This document shows, piece after piece, positions 16,448 to 24,501 of a stretch of DNA of 64,000 nucleotides; positions within the stretch are counted from its first letter, which is position 1, and each line of letters starts with the position of its first letter. Source of the stretch: Spirosoma oryzicola (lineage in GTDB: Bacteria; Bacteroidota; Bacteroidia; Cytophagales; Spirosomataceae); assembly GCF_021233055.1 (NCBI RefSeq), contig NZ_CP089538.1, positions 5,286,501 to 5,350,500 of the forward strand, given 5' to 3'. The notes under the pieces were generated by a model. The model ran no database searches, was not told where the DNA came from, and saw only the letters and a list, made by a program, of their open reading frames with translations. The translations under genes and the position numbers were made by a program.

Positions 16448-18427
16448 TTTTCGAATCAGTAGCTTTTGACCAACTTCGATAATATTACTGACTAGGTTGT
16501 TCCAACGCTTTAGATCGTCAACGCTCACCTTGTTGATAACGCTAACCCGGTATAGAGTTTGACCGGGCTGTACGATGTGGTACGTATCTGGCTTGAGCGG
16601 TCTGACAGGTATCGCTCTTTCGGGCGAAACAACGTACAGGTTAACCAGATTGTCGCGCTTCGGCTGTTTTTTTGCCACTGGCTTAGCTGCCTTCGGGCGC
16701 TCTTTTTCGCTTACATCGACGATAAGTTCTTGCCCTGTCTTGAGCGGTGTTCGTAGAGAAAGGTTATTCCATGCACAAAGCTGGCTAACCTTAACGCCAT
16801 ACTGACGAGCGACGGTAAAGTAGGTCTGGCCAGCGGTTACAACGTGAAGCTTTATTGTGCCTGGCATTTCCTCCAGGGGTACTTCTACCTTGGCCAGCGA
16901 GTCATCAATGGCTGTTAAGTCTTCATCCAGGATCTGAGCAGCGGTATCACTAGTCACGGGCGGATTAGCAACCGACGGTTTCACATTGGATTGAGCGACA
17001 GATTCATTTTGACGAGTAATATTCTGAACGGTATCAACCGAGCGGGGTGTCGGTGCGGGCTTCTCCACGACAACGGGATCATCCGGATGATTGATATACT
17101 GTTCATCTACCGGAAGCTGGCGGTACTCTGCGGGTCTATCTGCCGGGCGTTTGTTTTGTAGCCATAATACGCGCCCAATCTGAATCCGTTGCGTAGGCGT
17201 AAGGTGATTGAATTTTAGCAACGAACTCAACCGGACGCCGTACATATTCGACACTTCACGCAAGGTCTGATTCTTTTGTACGACGTGATAGGGCACTTTG
17301 GCTCGTTTTGCTTTTCGTTCGAGGTAATAGATTTCACCGGGCCGGGCAACATCTTTTACACCAAGATCATTATACTTCAGGAATGCGTTAACGGTAACAT
17401 TTCCGTAGAAAGCCAACGTAATAAAATTGTCACAATTTTGTGCCTGAACTCCCCTACGATCGTTGATCGTGTAGAAAATAGCCAGTGATCGCAGTCCTTC
17501 ACCTTGTTCATCCTGCTTGACCAGTATCGGAAAACCAACGTCAACCTGCCGTCCCCGGCCTGACTCGGCCACCGCCCGAACTGCCGAAAACTCATCGGGT
17601 GTTACCTGAATCAGCACACTATACTCTTTGTCAGTTGGGATAGCCGCTGTTTTAAGCCACCTGTTCAGCGGATCGATTCGTTCTACAGGAACCCGCAAAC
17701 GCTCCGCAATCGTTCGAAGCGTTTTTCCCTCCCCATCCTGGTACTCAAACAAAACATACGTATTCGTCGGGTGATAGGTAGGTTGCTCATAATCGAAAAC
17801 GAGTTTTCGAGCCAGAATTTTCCAAAGCAACGGCGGACTCTGCGGAGAAACCAGAAGATAGGTTGGATCGATCCGGCTAGGAGCAGCCGGTCTTCTTTCG
17901 CCTTTGAGGTACTGTATGAGAGACAGGACGTAGTTACCCTGCGTTTTTTGCAGACGGGCCAAGTTAGCGAGCACCGCTTCCGTACTTAAGACGGGATGAT
18001 AGCGCTCATCGACCGTATTGTCGATGCGAAGCTTAAGGTCTTTAGCCTGCGCTGACGTTATTCCCCAAAAACCCAGCGAATCAATATCGGTGAAGGGCAA
18101 GGCAGCATAGCGAAAATCGTCGGGAATATCCGCTTCTTTGAAAAGAGGTTTTATAAGCGTAGTCAACTGCTGAAGCGTACTCATCTCCGCCTGAATCTGG
18201 CCTCGATTTGCGTACATCGAACGTACTTCCTGCTGCACCTGTAACCGGCTCGGCTGAGTTAGGTGAACCGAAACGCCGGCAAATTCAATATCGAAGGGCA
18301 CTTCCGGTAGCGATTGCCCAACGGTAAACGAAGCAGAAAGGATTACACACGCAGCAGAAAGCAATAAATGGACAAACGTCTTAAGGCCATTTGAAACAAT
18401 TGACGGATAAAACGATATGAATCCCAT
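16445..18427 (-). CDS. Exported LysM protein with degenerate MltD-like transglycosylase domain
   Basis: About 660 residues from ATG 18427 (18439 is possible; a longer GTG start at 18484 is unlikely). Signal or anchor segment about 10-38 ends TVGQ. Residues about 75-175 resemble the MltD/SLT fold. The motif VDERYHPVLSTEA (139-151) matches the usual VDER-P-STEA block. At the position of the catalytic Glu (usual ALVESGF) the sequence instead reads AALPFTDIDS, so activity is probably lost. One degenerate LysM (about 222-276) and three clear ones (about 380-424, 527-570, 615-660; e.g. HVVTAGQTYFTVARQYGVKVSQL) should bind peptidoglycan. The probable role is a wall-binding scaffold rather than an enzyme. 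The gene is transcribed divergently from the acyl-CoA dehydrogenase. Confidence 0.8.
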   Translation of the reverse strand: MGFISFYPSIVSNGLKTFVHLLLSAACVILSASFTVGQSLPEVPFDIEFAGVSVHLTQPSRLQVQQEVRSMYANRGQIQAEMSTLQQLTTLIKPLFKEADIPDDFRYAALPFTDIDSLGFWGITSAQAKDLKLRIDNTVDERYHPVLSTEAVLANLARLQKTQGNYVLSLIQYLKGERRPAAPSRIDPTYLLVSPQSPPLLWKILARKLVFDYEQPTYHPTNTYVLFEYQDGEGKTLRTIAERLRVPVERIDPLNRWLKTAAIPTDKEYSVLIQVTPDEFSAVRAVAESGRGRQVDVGFPILVKQDEQGEGLRSLAIFYTINDRRGVQAQNCDNFITLAFYGNVTVNAFLKYNDLGVKDVARPGEIYYLERKAKRAKVPYHVVQKNQTLREVSNMYGVRLSSLLKFNHLTPTQRIQIGRVLWLQNKRPADRPAEYRQLPVDEQYINHPDDPVVVEKPAPTPRSVDTVQNITRQNESVAQSNVKPSVANPPVTSDTAAQILDEDLTAIDDSLAKVEVPLEEMPGTIKLHVVTAGQTYFTVARQYGVKVSQLCAWNNLSLRTPLKTGQELIVDVSEKERPKAAKPVAKKQPKRDNLVNLYVVSPERAIPVRPLKPDTYHIVQPGQTLYRVSVINKVSVDDLKRWNNLVSNIIEVGQKLLIRK

Positions 18428-18579
18428 TCTTAATAACATTCTGTTGTAATAATTCCCCGAATATAGTTTACAAAGTAAAAGCACAGCATGTAAGCCTATA
18501 AGATCATAGGTACTATTTTTTAATTTATGCTGAAAATTTTTCTAGTAAGTGGGCAGTTTAACCTTTGTATTTTACCGTT

Positions 18580-18595
18580 AGTATGCTTGCATACT
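18580..18595 (+). promoter_or_regulatory. Palindromic operator 1 upstream of acyl-CoA dehydrogenase
   Basis: AGTATGCTTGCATACT is a perfect 7-2-7 palindrome whose first 14 bases equal the site before the thiolase gene. A near-consensus -7 element (TAACCTTTG, one extra base) ends at about 18566, so the site would overlap the transcription start. Confidence 0.65.
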
Positions 18596-18629
18596 ATTTA
18601 CAAAATTCGTTTCTTTGTCTAGTGATTAG

Positions 18630-18641
18630 TATGCACGCATA
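18630..18641 (+). promoter_or_regulatory. Palindromic operator 2 upstream of acyl-CoA dehydrogenase
   Basis: TATGCACGCATA has the same TATGC-NN-GCATA form. Its centre is 48 bp downstream of operator 1 and it ends 16 bp before the start codon. Confidence 0.6.
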
Positions 18642-18657
18642 ACAAAACCCTTTCAAG

Positions 18658-20472
18658 ATGATTTCGACGGAACCCAAAGCCTCCATAAAAGGTGGTGAGT
18701 TTCTAATTAAAGAAACTGACGCGACTCACGTTTTTATTCCCGAAGAATTTACCGAAGAGCAGCAAATGATTGCCGCTAGTAGCCGTGAATTTCTGGAACG
18801 TGAAATCTGGCCGCGGTTAAACGAAATTGATAATGCCAAGTCACCTGAGCTGATTTCATCGCTGATGGACAAAGCGGGTGAACTGGGCCTGTTAGGTACA
18901 TCGGTCCCTGAAGAGTTTGGCGGATTCGGCATGAATTTCAATACCTCCATGCTGGTCGCTGAAGTAACCGGAGCGGGCCACTCCTTTTCGGTAGCCTTAT
19001 CGGCTCATACCGGTATCGGAACGTTGCCGATTGTTTATTACGGCAACGACGAACAAAAATCGAAATACTTACCGAAGTTGGCTACCGGTGAATGGAAAGC
19101 GGCTTACTGCCTTACCGAACCGGACTCCGGCTCCGACGCCAACTCAGGAAAGACCAAAGTCACGCTAAGCGAAGATGGTCAGTTCTACGTGTTGAACGGC
19201 CAAAAAATGTGGATCACCAACGGCGGTTTTGCGGACGTGTACATCGTGTTTGCCAAAGTATATGACGAGAATGGGCAGCCGGACAAAAACTTGTCCGCTT
19301 TCATTGTGGATCGCACCTTCGACGGCATCACGATGAATGAGCCGGAACATAAGATGGGCATCAAAGGCTCCGACACCCGCCAGATTTTCTTCAACGATGT
19401 AAAAGTACCCGTTGAGAACTTACTGTCGGAGCGGGGTAACGGTTTCAAAATCGCCGTTAATATTCTAAACATCGGCCGGATCAAATTGGGTATTGCAGCG
19501 GTTGGCGGCTCGAAAGAAGTGATCAACAATGCCATTCGCTACTCAAACGAGCGGAAGCAATTCAAGACGCCAATTTCGCAGTTTGGTGCGATCAAGCACA
19601 AGTTGGCCGAAATGGCGCTTAAAGTGTACGCTTCCGAAACCGCGAGCTACCGGGCGGGGCAGAACATCGACGAACTGATCGAGGATCTGAAAAGCCAGGG
19701 TATGGAAGACGGTCCGGCTAAGCTGAAAGCGCTGGAGCAGTTTGCCATCGAATGTGCCATCATGAAAGTACACGGTTCCGAAGTGCTGGATTATGTCGTT
19801 GACGAGGGCGTTCAGGTGTACGGCGGCATGGGTTATTCAGCCGATGCGCCCATGGATCGTGCTTACCGGGATGCCCGCATCAATCGGATTTTTGAGGGTA
19901 CGAATGAGATCAACCGAATGCTGGTTGTCGATATGCTTTTGAAGCGGGCGATGAAAGGTGAACTGGACCTGATGGGTCCTGCAATGGCCGTCGCTAAAGA
20001 GATCATGTCTATTCCGGATTTCAATACGGAAGAGGAAGAAGGCATTTTCATCGCCGAGAAGAAAGCCTTGCGCAACCTCAAGAAAGCCGCGCTGATGGTA
20101 GCCGGAGCTGCCGTGCAGAAGTTCATGATGACCCTCTCCAACGAGCAGGAAATTCTGATGAACATTGCCGATATGGTTATTGAAATTTACATTGCCGAAT
20201 CGGTATTGCTACGCGTTGAAAAGCTGATCGGCATGAAGGGTGAAGAGTCAGTTGCGCTGCAAAAACAGATGGCACTGATTTATTTACACGAAGCCGTTGA
20301 GAAAGTTAACAATGCGGGCCGTGCAGCAATCACCTCGTTTGCCGAAGGCGACGAACTTCGTGGTATGCTGATGGGATTGAAACGGTTTACCAAGATAGAC
20401 CCGATGAATCTGAAAGACGCACGTCGTCAGATTGCCGATGCGATGATTGCCGAAAACAAGTATATTTTCTAG
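18658..20472 (+). CDS. Acyl-CoA dehydrogenase, long VLCAD/ACAD9-like form
   Basis: A 604-residue FAD flavoenzyme for the first step of beta-oxidation. Visible: FAD-binding CLTEPDSGSDANSGKT and MWITNGGFADVYIVFAK, and Glu413 in RIFEGTNEINRML, the expected catalytic base. About 170 residues beyond the standard ACAD core form a C-terminal helical extension, as in very-long-chain dehydrogenases. The two TATGC-NN-GCATA sites upstream and the shared site at the thiolase indicate a common fatty-acid regulon. Electron transfer flavoprotein genes are not in the window. Confidence 0.9.
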   Translation: MISTEPKASIKGGEFLIKETDATHVFIPEEFTEEQQMIAASSREFLEREIWPRLNEIDNAKSPELISSLMDKAGELGLLGTSVPEEFGGFGMNFNTSMLVAEVTGAGHSFSVALSAHTGIGTLPIVYYGNDEQKSKYLPKLATGEWKAAYCLTEPDSGSDANSGKTKVTLSEDGQFYVLNGQKMWITNGGFADVYIVFAKVYDENGQPDKNLSAFIVDRTFDGITMNEPEHKMGIKGSDTRQIFFNDVKVPVENLLSERGNGFKIAVNILNIGRIKLGIAAVGGSKEVINNAIRYSNERKQFKTPISQFGAIKHKLAEMALKVYASETASYRAGQNIDELIEDLKSQGMEDGPAKLKALEQFAIECAIMKVHGSEVLDYVVDEGVQVYGGMGYSADAPMDRAYRDARINRIFEGTNEINRMLVVDMLLKRAMKGELDLMGPAMAVAKEIMSIPDFNTEEEEGIFIAEKKALRNLKKAALMVAGAAVQKFMMTLSNEQEILMNIADMVIEIYIAESVLLRVEKLIGMKGEESVALQKQMALIYLHEAVEKVNNAGRAAITSFAEGDELRGMLMGLKRFTKIDPMNLKDARRQIADAMIAENKYIF

Positions 20473-20514
20473 GTCGTCAAGTCAGGTTACCAAAACGCGG
20501 AACAGTCGCTTGTA

Positions 20515-20549
20515 AAAAGCCACCTTTGTAAACAAGGGTGGCTTTTTTT
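20515..20549 (+). terminator. Intrinsic terminator after acyl-CoA dehydrogenase
   Basis: Stem AAAGCCACC (20516-20524) with GGTGGCTTT (20537-20545), extended inward by TTTG/CAAG pairing to a small A-rich loop, followed by a run of seven T (20543-20549). This is a strong consensus terminator. Confidence 0.9.
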
Positions 20550-20612
20550 GCATTAGGTAGATAAACTCGCCTGGCGTCTTTTCGGAACGAGTTATACAAA
20601 ATCGGCTCATCT

Positions 20613-21737
20613 ATGCTATTAAACTCACTTTCGCGCAGAAATTTTCTGGCAGGCCTTGGCGCATCGGCTCTCACGATGCCAACTCTGACCGATGTATTCG
20701 GCAATCCCATTCAAATCGATTCGCCTAATCAGGGACGGAAGCTGGGGATTGCTTTACTTGGTTTAGGAAGCTATAGTAAGAATCAGCTGGCTCCTGCTCT
20801 ACAGCAAACCCAAAATTGCCGTCTGGCGGGAATCGTAACGGGAACGCCTTCGAAAGCAGAAGAGTGGATGCAGAAGTATAACATCCCGAAGGCCAACGTT
20901 TATGACTACAAAAACTTCGACCGGATTGCCGATAACAAGGATATCGACGTTGTTTACGTCGTTACGCCCAATTCGATGCATGAAGAATTTGTGATTCGTG
21001 CGGCTCAGGCAGGCAAACACGTCATTTGTGAAAAGCCGATGGCGATTACTCCTAAAGCTTGTCAGAATATGATTGACGCCTGCAAAAAGGCCAACAAGCA
21101 GTTAGCTATTGGCTACCGGCTTCACTACGAACCATTCACGAAGGAGGTAATGCGGCTCGGTCAGGAAAAGGTTTTCGGCCCAATCAAATTTGTCGAAAGC
21201 AGTGATGGCTTCCGCATCGGCGATCCGACGCAGTGGCGCATGAAAAAAAGCATGGCGGGCGGTGGACCACTGATGGACGTTGGTATTTACGCCGTACAGG
21301 GTGCTCGTTACGTAACCGGCGAAGAGCCCATTTCTGTCACGGCGCAGTTCTCCCCAAAAACGGAGCCAGATAAATTTAAAGATGTAGAAGAGACGATGTT
21401 CTGGCAGTTCCAGTTTCCGAGCGGAGCCGTCTCCAACTCGACTACGAGCTATACGGCGGGGATTGAACGGCTGTATGCTTCCTGCGAGAAAGGCTGGTTT
21501 GAATTAGCACCCGCTTTCGGTTATGGCCCGCTTAAAGGGCGCACCAGCAAAGGACCGATTGAGCAACCCGTTGTAAACCACCAGGCGATGCACATGGACG
21601 GTGTATGTAAAGATCTGCTGGACGGCAAAAAACTGCCTGATCATATCACGGGCGAGGAAGGTCTACGCGACGTTCGACTGTTGCAGGCTATTTACCAGGC
21701 TGCCGAAACGGGCCGAAAAATTAGCTTGAAATCTTAA
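20613..21737 (+). CDS. Tat-exported Gfo/Idh/MocA family oxidoreductase
   Basis: A 374-residue NAD(P)-dependent sugar oxidoreductase like glucose-fructose oxidoreductase. The N-terminus LSRRNFLAGLGASAL carries a twin-arginine motif and hydrophobic stretch, so the folded cofactor-loaded enzyme is probably exported to the periplasm. The Rossmann domain starts at LGIALLGLGSYSKNQLAPAL. The family EKP motif is in HVICEKPMAITP. The C-terminal dimerisation domain contains GGGPLMDVGIYAVQGARYV with the conserved Asp. The substrate is unknown. It is monocistronic, bounded by terminators on both sides. Confidence 0.88.
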   Translation: MLLNSLSRRNFLAGLGASALTMPTLTDVFGNPIQIDSPNQGRKLGIALLGLGSYSKNQLAPALQQTQNCRLAGIVTGTPSKAEEWMQKYNIPKANVYDYKNFDRIADNKDIDVVYVVTPNSMHEEFVIRAAQAGKHVICEKPMAITPKACQNMIDACKKANKQLAIGYRLHYEPFTKEVMRLGQEKVFGPIKFVESSDGFRIGDPTQWRMKKSMAGGGPLMDVGIYAVQGARYVTGEEPISVTAQFSPKTEPDKFKDVEETMFWQFQFPSGAVSNSTTSYTAGIERLYASCEKGWFELAPAFGYGPLKGRTSKGPIEQPVVNHQAMHMDGVCKDLLDGKKLPDHITGEEGLRDVRLLQAIYQAAETGRKISLKS

Positions 21738-21767
21738 CGTAACGATTCAGATACCCCATTTCTACAC

Positions 21768-21796
21768 TAGTCCCGTTGATCGGGACTATTTTTTTT
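21768..21796 (+). terminator. Intrinsic terminator after the oxidoreductase
   Basis: TAGTCCCG (21768-21775) pairs with CGGGACTA (21781-21788) around TTGAT, then eight T. It closes this unit before the heme operon promoter. Confidence 0.9.
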
Positions 21797-21848
21797 GCCT
21801 ATCCCGAAGCTCCTGCCCTCACTTGCTAGTGGTTACCGTTCATTAAAT

Positions 21849-21871
21849 TTATTAAGACAAATTCTAAATAA
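21849..21871 (+). promoter_or_regulatory. Fur/DtxR-like palindrome upstream of the heme operon (site 1)
   Basis: TTATTAAGAC-AAA-TTCTAAATAA is a 10-3-10 inverted repeat matching at 8 of 10 positions. It ends 4 bp before the -33 TTG. AT-rich palindromes of this type are typical of metal-responsive Fur or DtxR-family repressors. No regulator gene is nearby, so its identity is inferred. Confidence 0.5.
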
Positions 21872-21874
21872 TTC

Positions 21875-21904
21875 TTGCTTCATACAACAGGACGCTTACT
21901 TTTG
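21875..21904 (+). promoter_or_regulatory. Strong Bacteroidota promoter of the heme uptake operon
   Basis: TTG (21875-21877), a 19-bp gap and TACTTTTG (21897-21904) match the Bacteroidota sigma consensus closely. Transcription would start near 21911, leaving a leader of about 165 nt before the receptor gene. Confidence 0.75.
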
Positions 21905-21908
21905 CAGT

Positions 21909-21931
21909 CTATTTATAATAAGTCTTAATAA
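21909..21931 (+). promoter_or_regulatory. Fur/DtxR-like palindrome overlapping the heme operon start (site 2)
   Basis: CTATTTATAA-TAA-GTCTTAATAA has the same 10-3-10 layout, 60 bp downstream of site 1. Its right half is the exact complement of site 1's left half (TTATTAAGAC). It lies at the predicted transcription start, ideal for repression. Confidence 0.45.
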
Positions 21932-22077
21932 AATCTCTTCCGAAAGACTTTTCTTCTTTGGAGATTCGACATAGTACTTCATCAACAGACTTGTTGATCA
22001 TCAATTGATTACGTCAACGTAGCGCACAAATAAACCAGTTAAACCTTCCTAGCAGTACAAACGAACCAGCGTCCCTT

Positions 22078-24378
22078 ATGAGATATACGTATACACACTG
22101 TTTATCAATGATCGTAACGCTGCTGGTATTGACTATACCTACCCTGGTTCGTGCCCAGCAACCCGCTAGCCGTATCGAAGGAACAATCCTCTTAGCCGAT
22201 GGTACGCCTGGAAGCGCTGCTACGGTACAGATCAAGTCGCTCAAACGGGCCACTACGGCGGATAACAACGGCCATTTTACACTAGACGGCTTAGCTTCGG
22301 GCCGGTACGAATTACAAATCTCGATGGTCGGCTACAAACCGACCAGACAGACCGTCGACGTGGAAAATAATAAGTCTAGCACCGTCATAATCCGCCTTAA
22401 AGCCGCTCAGAATCAACTGGACGAAGTGGTTGTAACAGGGCAATACGAGCCTCAATCGATGAAAAAATCGGTCTATCAGGTACGGGTAATCAACAGTGAA
22501 CGCATTCGTTTACGGGGGGCCGTCAACGTGATCGGCGTCCTGAACAATGAGTTAGGGTTTCGCTTTTCGAACGACCTTATGCTAGGTACAACCGATGTTC
22601 AGCTGATGGGTATGTCGGGCCGAAACGTAAAGATTCTACTGGATGGCTTACCAATGGTAGACCGGGGCGACACCCGCGAAAGCTTAAACCAGATCGATAT
22701 TAATTCAATCGAGCGGATTGAGATTGTAGAAGGCCCGATGTCGGTTTCGTACGGTTCGGATGCGCTGGCGGGGGTTATCAATATCATTACCAAAAAACCG
22801 GGCAACGAACGGCTTGGCATTAACGCTCGCGTTCAGGAAGAAACCGTTGGTAACGAGTACAGCCCTTTCGCCAACCAAGGCTTACACCTCCAGACAGCGA
22901 ATGTTACGTGGCAGAAGAAAGGCTGGAACGTATCGGCTGGAGCTACGAACAATACCTTCGGCGGCTGGCAGGGACAAGCCACTGGGCGCGCTAAAGACTG
23001 GCTTCCTAAAGACCAATTATTTGGGCATGGCAAAATCGGCTATCGCAACGAAAACCTGACTGTGTATTACCGGCTGGATGCGCTGAAAGAGGACTTACTA
23101 AGCCAGGGTATTGAGAATGTCAACACGCGTCAGGCCCGCGACCAGCGGTACATTACCCACCGTTACGTTCATCAAGTACAGGGCGACTGGAAATTGAGCG
23201 AACGTTTGCAACTCAATGGACAAGCGTCTTACACGGACTACCAACGCCGGACCCAGACAACAATGCTGGATCTGAGTACAGGCCGACGCACGCTTTCGCT
23301 GGGCGAAGGCGAACAGGACGTGTCTATTTTCACTAGCCAGACCTACCGCGCTACAGCTTCGTACAAAGTTTCGTCGGTAGTTTCTTTACAACCCGGCGTC
23401 GATATCAATCTGGATGGCAGTTCCGGAGCGCGAATTTCAGGATCACCCACCATCAATGACTACGCTTTTTTTGTCTCTTCGACAATCAATCCAACCGCAA
23501 AGATTAGCATCCGTCCGGGTTTACGCTTCATCAAAAACTCAGTCTACAACGCACCACCGGCTATTCCTTCCCTGAACGCCAAATTTGCGCTTTCTCCCCG
23601 ACTGGATTTACGCTTAGCGTACGCACGGGGTTTTCGCTCACCTGCCCTGCGCGAACTGTATTTCAACTTTTTCGATGCCAGTCACTCTATTCGCGGCAAT
23701 CCGAATTTGAAAGCGGAAACCTCGAATAGTATCAATGGATCGCTGGTGTGGCAGGCAGGTCGTCAGTTTAAATCGACGCTTGGCGGTTTCTATAACGTTT
23801 TCAATAACCTGATCAGCTACGGAATTGACCCAAGCGACCCGCGCGTTTCGATGAATATCAACATCGACAAGTTTAAAACGACCGGGGTAACGCTGGAGAA
23901 TGTCTTTACCTGGAAAGCGCTTCAGGCAACGGTTGGCTTCTCCTACATTGGTCGCTATAATAATTTGCTGACGGCAACGGACACCACAAACTACGTAGGC
24001 GGCTTACCCTCGTTTATGTGGTCGCCGGAAGTAAATACGAACCTTACGTATACGCTACCAACGCTTGACACCAAGGTCAGCCTTTTCTATAAATACTCCG
24101 GCAGACGGCCAAGCTATCAGACTACTGTAACGGCGGATAATCAGGTATCAGCAACGCTAACTGAAATAGCGCCATTCCACTGGGCCGACATCACATTGAC
24201 AAAGCCAATCGCCAAGTATCTGACTCTTACCGCAGGCGCTAAGAACCTGTTCAATATCACCCGGCTGGCCAACACATCAACCGATACGGGTATTGCCCAT
24301 AGTTCGGCAGGACCAGTACCGCTTAGTTACGGACGTTCTTATTTTCTGGGGCTTAGCTTCCAGTGGTACAAAAACTAA
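22078..24378 (+). CDS. hmuR: TonB-dependent heme receptor
   Basis: A 766-residue outer-membrane receptor. Signal peptide 1-26 ends TLVRAQ. A carboxypeptidase-regulatory-like domain (about 31-112) is followed by the plug (about 118-240) with IEIVEGPMSVSYGSDALAGVINIITKKPG, then a 22-strand-type barrel ending in aromatic FQWYKN. Heme-receptor-type motifs are visible as FRSPALRELYF (like FRAP) and GNPNLKAE (like NPDL). The adjoining HmuY, HmuT, HmuU, HmuV and HmuS genes make heme the most likely ligand. It is the first gene of the operon, under a strong promoter with two metal-repressor-like sites. Confidence 0.88.
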   Translation: MRYTYTHCLSMIVTLLVLTIPTLVRAQQPASRIEGTILLADGTPGSAATVQIKSLKRATTADNNGHFTLDGLASGRYELQISMVGYKPTRQTVDVENNKSSTVIIRLKAAQNQLDEVVVTGQYEPQSMKKSVYQVRVINSERIRLRGAVNVIGVLNNELGFRFSNDLMLGTTDVQLMGMSGRNVKILLDGLPMVDRGDTRESLNQIDINSIERIEIVEGPMSVSYGSDALAGVINIITKKPGNERLGINARVQEETVGNEYSPFANQGLHLQTANVTWQKKGWNVSAGATNNTFGGWQGQATGRAKDWLPKDQLFGHGKIGYRNENLTVYYRLDALKEDLLSQGIENVNTRQARDQRYITHRYVHQVQGDWKLSERLQLNGQASYTDYQRRTQTTMLDLSTGRRTLSLGEGEQDVSIFTSQTYRATASYKVSSVVSLQPGVDINLDGSSGARISGSPTINDYAFFVSSTINPTAKISIRPGLRFIKNSVYNAPPAIPSLNAKFALSPRLDLRLAYARGFRSPALRELYFNFFDASHSIRGNPNLKAETSNSINGSLVWQAGRQFKSTLGGFYNVFNNLISYGIDPSDPRVSMNINIDKFKTTGVTLENVFTWKALQATVGFSYIGRYNNLLTATDTTNYVGGLPSFMWSPEVNTNLTYTLPTLDTKVSLFYKYSGRRPSYQTTVTADNQVSATLTEIAPFHWADITLTKPIAKYLTLTAGAKNLFNITRLANTSTDTGIAHSSAGPVPLSYGRSYFLGLSFQWYKN

Positions 24379-24427
24379 TAACCCTACTCTCTTTCAACGA
24401 CTCAATCCTCAATTCCAATCGAAACTT

Positions 24428-24480
24428 CCGCTTCGACAGTCCGACATTTCGGTGGTCCGGCACTTCGGTGGTCAAAGCGG
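24428..24480 (+). repeat. Structured spacer between hmuR and hmuY
   Basis: CCGCTTCGAC (24428-24437) pairs with GTCAAAGCGG (24471-24480) at 9 of 10 positions. Inside lie two tandem 16-nt units, CCGACATTTCGGTGGT (24441-24456) and CCGGCACTTCGGTGGT (24457-24472), differing at two bases. Confidence 0.5.
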
Positions 24481-24501
24481 TTTCTCAAAATCCCAAATTC
24501 T

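Noticed and set aside
24428..24480. Tandem repeats as a CRISPR remnant
   Set aside because: Only two adjacent 16-nt units without spacers, and no cas genes.
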